Assembly: GCF_020283565.1 (NCBI RefSeq)
Contig: NC_060061.1
Span: 2,232,001 to 2,296,000, forward strand
Length of the DNA stretch: 64,000 nucleotides
Source: Trifolium pratense
Taxonomy: Eukaryota > Streptophyta > Magnoliopsida > Fabales > Fabaceae
Direction: 5' to 3'
Part shown: piece by piece, positions 58,882 through 64,000 of the stretch
Layout: every line of letters starts with the position of its first letter
Numbering within the stretch: the first letter of the stretch is position 1
The notes under the pieces: generated by a model
The model's input: only the letters and a program-made list of their open reading frames with translations
Told to the model about the DNA's origin: nothing
The model's database searches: none
Position numbers and translations under genes: made by a program

Positions 58882-58911
58882 CATGATGATGATGATGATG
58901 ATGATGATGAC
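58882..58911 (+). repeat. GAT trinucleotide microsatellite encoding poly-Asp
   Basis: About nine GAT/GAC codons in a row lie in the acidic N-terminal region of the FAR1-related gene. Confidence 0.8.
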
Positions 58912-61162
58912 CATGATTTTGGTGATGAAGCATCTATAGGTGAAAGAGCGGTACGTATTAATTCTATGACTGCTGATGAAATTCGAGGTATGGAATTTGG
59001 TAGTGTTGACGAAGCTTATGAATTTTATTATCAATACGGTAAATGTAAAGGTTTTTCCGTTAGGAAAAGTGATGATAAGAAAAAAATAGGGCCTGATGGT
59101 AGTAAAATAATAACAAACAAGCTTTTTGTATGCAGTAGACAAGGTTTACGAGATAAGAGACACATATCTAGGTTAGATAGGAAAAGAGAGCATAGACGTT
59201 TGACACGTACGAAATGCACGGCTAGGTTTCGTGTGACATACAAAGCCGATAAGGGTAGATTTGTAGTGTCTGTGTTTGAAGAGACTCATAACCATGAATT
59301 AACATCAGCTAGGTTTGTGCACTTACACCCGGTTTATCGTAAAATTAGCGAAGCAGATAGAGCTCAGGTTGATGGTATGCAGTCACGTGGAATTAGAACT
59401 TGTCATATTATGGGGTACATGGTTGCTCAGAAGGGTGGATATGGTGGTGTTGGGTTTACGAAGAAAGATCTTTATAATTATTTTGATAAAAAAATGTGTG
59501 ATATTGTTAAAGATGGTGATGTTGCCGCATCGCTACATTATCTTAATGCAAAGTCAGCTACTGATCCCATGCTCTATGCTGAATATGCTGCTGACACTAG
59601 CAATGGACGGATGAAGTCTCTTTTTTGGGCTGATGGGACCAGTAGATCTGACTACTTCTGTTTTGGAGATGTGGTTGCATTTGACACAACATACAAGAGG
59701 AACAAATACAACCTCCCGCTGGTTATATTTTCAGGTTGTAACCACCATTCCCAAACAATAATTTTTGGCGCTGCGTTGGTATCAGATGAAACCACGGAGA
59801 CGTATAAGTGGGTGTTGAATTGTTTTTTGGAGTGTATGGAAAATAAACGCCTAAAAGCTGTGGTGACAGATGGAGATGGGGCTATGAGGGAGGCTATAAA
59901 AGAGGTTTTCCCCGATGCGACCCATCGGTTATGTGCCTGGCATTTGAATAAGAATGCAGGTGAGAATGTGAAGAATTCAGGTTTTTTGAAGGGATTTAAA
60001 AAAGCCATGTTCTCAAATTTTTCAAAGGATGATTTTGAAGAGTATTGGTCAGAGATGATTAAAGAAAATGGAGTTGAAGGACATCCTTGGGTTATCAAAA
60101 CCTACGAGAACAAGTTACTATGGGCAACTGCATACCTGCGGGATAAGTTTTTTGGACGTATAAGAACTACGTCTCAATGTGAAGCAATCAATGCAATAAT
60201 AAAGAGTTATGTCAGAAAGAAAGGATGCATCTTTGAATTTATGCAAAATTTTGAGCAGGCTCTAAGAGGCTACAGAAACAATGAACTTGTTGAAGATTTT
60301 AAGTCAAAGTTTTCAGAACCTGTGTTGACAACTCAACTACGTTTGATTGAGAGCAATGCCGCTAAAATCTATACAGCGGAGATTTTCAAAGAAGTGAACG
60401 AAGAAATTATGAAGGCCGGTGAATTGATTGTTAAGCATAAAAAGGAAATTGGAGATACTAAGTTTTATACTTTGACTAAATATTGTCGGGATGTGTATGA
60501 AAGAACAGTTGTTTACGATGGTGATACATTCCAATGTTCGTGCCGGTTGTTTGATTCTCGTGGACTTCCTTGTTCTCATATTTTTCACGTGATGAAGGAA
60601 GAACATGTTGATCACATTCCTAGCACTTTGGTATTGTCGCGATGGACCAAGGATGCTAAAATTGATTATTTGAACATGGTGGATGTTAATGATCCAGTTG
60701 ATTTCGATGTGATTGAGCTTGCCCGTTTTGGTGCATATTGTTCTGTTCTGACATCATTTTGCGAAGAAGCTTCTAAAAAGAATGGTGTGTATGGTGACAT
60801 TATGGATGACCTCATGAATTTAAAAAAAAAAATATTGCAGTGTTGAGGATCCTATTGGAACACAAAAGTCAGTTGTTGGTGATCCTATCCCGGTTCAGAG
60901 TAAAGGTGCTCCAAAGAAAAAAAAGAATGACGCAAAAGCTCTCAGGCATTGTACTCATTGCAAGAGTACAACTCATAATGCGAGGACTTGTTCGGTAATT
61001 TTAATAATTCTTGATTGTTTATCTTTCGACTCATATAATATGTTTTATTAATTATATTGTTTTATATTTGTAGTAAAATTTCTTTTTTATTGTTATAAAC
61101 AGGACAAAAAGAGAAAAAAAAGTTGCAACGCTGAAAGTAGTGTGCAAGACATAAATTCAGAG

Positions 61163-61345
61163 CTACCGGTTGACGTTGGTGAAAGTAGTGTGCGACAGAA
61201 AAAGAAGAAATGTGCAGAGCAACCGAAAGACCTTTGCGAAAGTAGAGTGGCACCAAAAAAGAAGAAATGTTCAGAGCTACCGAAAGATCGTTGTGAAAGT
61301 ATTGTGCAAAAGAAAAATAAATGTTCGGTGCAACTGAAAGAGCGT
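61163..61345 (+). repeat. In-frame tandem repeats of about 54 nt in exon 2 of the FAR1-related gene
   Basis: The unit encodes a pattern of roughly ESxVxxKKKKCxExPKDxC. It recurs three to four times with small differences, adding a Lys/Cys-rich tail. Confidence 0.7.
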
Positions 61346-61913
61346 GGCGCTAATGTGTCAACACCAACACATATTGATGTTACTAGTGCGACCGGGCAAT
61401 TCACTCCGATGTATGGATTTCAACATATGATTCCTATGTTACATCCGGTTATGCAACAGATGCACGTACCATCTGGACAACATGTTCCACCTGCACAACA
61501 TGTAACTTCTGTACCACATGTACCACCTATATACCAAATGTATGGAATGAATGTTGGTGCAAATTCAACTTCGTGTTATGGTCTGTTACAACAGGTGATG
61601 AAATCTGCTGATGGACAACAATGAGTTTTTCTTTATTTGGGCTGTAATGTTTATGATATTTTGAAACTAAGTTTATTGTTTTAAATGTACATTTACATTG
61701 AGATTTGGAATGAATTGAACCATAAATTATTGTTTTTAAGGTACTGTTAAATTATGATTGATTTTTGGTACTTAATGTTTGTTAACACTATTACTGAAAA
61801 CATATGCTAAAGGAGAAAAAAAAAAAAAAGAAGGAGCAAGGCATATGTTTAAGCAGGCCATGTAAGTATTTGTGTTATTTATATTTTGATGCGCGAAAGA
61901 ATAACGAATTAAT

Positions 61914-61985
61914 TGATTTGGTGCAGTGATTAGGGCGTTTATCATGGAAAGACTTGGCAGGAGTTCGAATCCTGTTGGGGTCTTT
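61914..61985 (+). other. tRNA-like sequence (SINE head or decayed tRNA)
   Basis: A-box-like TGGTGCAGTGATTAGGGCG and a perfect T-arm CAGGA-GTTCGAAT-CCTG are spaced as in a tRNA. A T-run follows, as for Pol III termination. The 5' acceptor strand does not pair with the 3' end, so it is not an intact tRNA. Confidence 0.5.
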
Positions 61986-62127
61986 TTTACATTATTATTT
62001 CCAATTTTATGTTTTAATTATTTCATTTTGTACGATTTGTAAAGTTGTAGTTAATTAATTTGATATTTAAAATTAATTTATTTTAATAGACATATTTTGG
62101 GGGGTTTTTAAATTTTAAATGAGTAAT

Positions 62128-62950
62128 TAATTATTATTCAAAATTTAACTCGTACTAAACTTCGGTTTAAAGTAGGAACCGACATCGTAAACTTCATTTT
62201 GAATTATTTGCAACATATATCGGTGACTTTTAAATTTGAAACGAGTAATAACTTTAAATTTAAAAATTTGTTCGTATTATATTTCAATTAAGAACCGATA
62301 ACCCTAATAGTAGACTTAGATGTATGATCCCGGTTCCGATTAACGAATAATGGCCTTATCTATTGATCCAACATATATCGGTGACTTTTAAATTTCAAAC
62401 GAGTAATAACTTTAAATTTAAAAATTTGTTCGTATTATATTTCAATTAAGAACCGATAACCCTAATAGTAGACTTAGATGTATGATCCCGGTTCCGATTA
62501 ACGAATAATGGCCTTATCTATTGATCCAACATATATCGGTGACTTTTAAATTTCAAACGAGTAATTACTTTAAATTTAAAAATTTGTTCGTATTATATTT
62601 CAATTAAGAACCGATAACCCTAATAGTAGACTTAGATGTATGATCTCGGTTTCGATTAAGGACTAATGGCCTTATCTATTGATCCAACATATATCGGTGA
62701 CTTTTAAATTTCAAACGAGTAATTACTTTAAATTTAAAAATTTGTTCGTATTATATTTCAATTAAGAACCGATAACCCTAACAGTAGACTTAGATGTATG
62801 ATCCCGGTTCCGATTAACGAATAATGGCCTTATCTATTGATCCAACATATATCGGTTACTTTTAAATTTCAAACGAGTAATAACTTTAAATTTAAAAAAA
62901 TTTGTTCGTAGTAAACTCCGGTTGAAATGTAGAACCGATAACCCTAATTG
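62128..62950 (+). repeat. Tandem array of about 158-bp units
   Basis: GAACCGATAACCCTAA recurs at about 62292, 62450, 62608 and 62766, exactly 158 bp apart. Another occurs near 62932 after a slightly longer unit. A more diverged unit precedes the first. Central units differ by only a few bases. The array ends about 250 bp upstream of the next gene's ATG. Confidence 0.9.
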
Positions 62951-63198
62951 GGCCATGTTTCTATTTGTACCCCCTCTAATAGGCCCAGTTGAGAAGCACA
63001 TCAAATATTTGTATTTCCCACAAATACACACGCACGTGGCGACGAAAGGTCACACCTTTCGCCACTTTACTTTTTCACTCTTCCCCTTCCACACAACGTT
63101 TCACTCCATTAACTTGCACTCTCACTCTGCTTCAAAATTCCTTCCCTATCGTCCAAAGCGTACCGCTGATTTCAAAGCTTGGTTTTTGAAAACCACCA

Positions 63199-64000
63199 AT
63201 GGCGTCCTCGTCGCAAAACAGGTAACCCCTTTTCAACTTACATTGACGTTGTCGTTGCGTGTTTTTTTTCTTTCGTTTCGTTAAACTTCGCGGGTAATAG
63301 TTTTTAATCAAACTTCAGGGAGATCGAAGTGTCCTGTGATGCATGCACTTGTTGTTGTTAAACATGTTCTAGGGTTTCAAGTAGTGTTTTTTGTTTTACG
63401 GAAGAATGAAAATTAATTTTTACCCAAAATTTGTTTTTTTTTTTTGTTGTTTAATGGATGAATAAGTTATTGATGTGCTATCTGTTGATGGCGATTTGAT
63501 TTGATTTTTTTTATTAGGGTTTTTTTCTTTTTTTTTTTTTTACAACGATGAATGAAAAAAGTTATTCTTTATATTATTAATTTTGAAAAAAAAAAATTGT
63601 TGTTTGATGTATGAACAAGTTAATGACATCTCTGTTAATGGTGTTTTGATATAATTTTTTCCTTTATTAGGTTGATGTTGTTTTCGTAACCTCGTATCTG
63701 GAAAAAACAATGCTTAGATTCAAAAGAAATTTATGTTTATTGTGTTCTATGTACATGTGTTATGACAAAAGTTTCTATTTTTGGTTAAAACATGATGTTT
63801 AACATGTATTTTTTATGCTGAAATTAGGATGAACAGAGTCAAAATTGAACCAGAGAATCTTATTTACTTAAGTTCTGACGATGAGGGTCCAATAGTTAAG
63901 GGAAGGAGGAATGGAAGGATGCAGAGCAAGGGTGAGGCATCACAGGGCATGAATGGAAGGATGCAGGGCAGTAGTCCTCCAGTACAGGGCATGAATGGAA
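63199..64000 (+). CDS. Start of an unrecognised gene, runs off the window
   Basis: Exon 1 (63199-63221) encodes MASSSQNR and ends at a GT donor. Exon 2 begins at 63828 after TTAG and stays open to the edge. It reads NRVKIEPENLIYLSSDDEG and then a Gly/Met/Arg-rich stretch in which NGRMQ and QGMNG recur. An acidic patch next to short repeats suggests a nuclear or chromatin protein, but I do not recognise the family. The 5' UTR follows the 158-bp tandem array. Confidence 0.6.

Larger units (their letters stand above)
58738..61624 (+). pseudogene. FAR1-related / MULE-transposase gene, frameshifted at an A11 run
   Basis: The frame runs from 58738 to a TGA at 60844-60846 (702 aa). After an acidic N-terminus with a GAT microsatellite comes a FAR1-type zinc-binding domain (residues about 90-180). 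The MULE transposase domain has AFDTTY near 307 and TDGDGAM near 375. A SWIM finger C-S-C...CSH starts near 599. A different frame from about 60832 to 60994 then gives CTHCKSTTHNARTC, a zinc-knuckle-like tail. It splices in phase to a second exon (61103-61624) with repeated KKKC motifs and a His/Pro/Met-rich end. One extra A in the run at 60822-60832 explains the break. Family members are phytochrome-A-pathway transcription factors or active MULE transposases. With no TIRs seen, which of the two is open. Truncation, assembly error or true decay cannot be told apart. Confidence 0.8.

Noticed and set aside
61914..61985. Functional nuclear tRNA gene
   Set aside because: The T-arm is good, but the acceptor strands do not pair, so it was listed only as tRNA-like.
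62128..62950. CRISPR-like or centromeric satellite interpretation of the 158-bp array
   Set aside because: There is no repeat/spacer alternation. Five to six units are too few to call a satellite, so it was kept as a local tandem array.

Overview
The window is a stretch of plant nuclear DNA, A+T-rich, with spliced genes and a dense load of transposable elements. The protein families and repeats (a SIRE-type Copia element with an envelope-like ORF, short TRIM retroelements, Stowaway-like MITEs, tRNA-derived SINEs) suggest a dicot and most likely a papilionoid legume. That placement is inference, since I could not search a database.

Layout from left to right. (1) 1-2259: the 3' part of a LINE with reverse transcriptase and zf-RVT, ending in poly(A). 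(2) 3.1-3.8 kb: two MITEs. (3) 4018-6962, minus: a five-exon GDSL esterase/lipase. Its third intron holds a long-TIR element that carries a broken fragment of a plastid-type RelA/SpoT homologue. (4) 7.4-9.1 kb: a MULE-type MITE with a 9-bp target duplication and a hAT-type MITE with an 8-bp one. (5) 9825-10316, minus: a dirigent-like gene without a signal peptide, flanked by SINE copies. (6) 11810-32305, plus: an 18-exon TPR protein gene (530 aa). One intron is swollen by an intact 10.2-kb SIRE-type Copia retrotransposon with LTRs that look identical. Another holds a fold-back hAT derivative. (7) 33.8 kb: a Helitron-like 3' end. (8) 34183-41471, plus: the splicing factor SF3B4 in nine exons, with MITE, TRIM and mitochondrial-tRNA-like insertions in a 3.85-kb intron. 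(9) 42392-44067, minus: a RING-finger gene, convergent with SF3B4. (10) 45-50 kb: nested MITEs, an SKP1-like fragment, a truncated Copia element, a SINE with target duplications, and a second copy of the hAT MITE. (11) 50993-52321, minus: an intronless secreted pepsin-like aspartic protease. (12) 52.3-58.7 kb: gene-poor DNA with MITEs, SINEs and one complete TRIM. (13) 58738-61624, plus: a FAR1-related/MULE-transposase gene with a frameshift at an A11 run. (14) 62.1-62.95 kb: a tandem array of about 158-bp units. (15) 63199 to the right edge, plus: the start of an unrecognised gene.

The host genes do not form an operon or an evident pathway. Their common theme is repeated insertion into introns and intergenic DNA with the reading frames kept. 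I rebuilt the exon structures by hand. Each complete host gene closes to a whole number of codons, except the FAR1-like gene, which is frameshifted.
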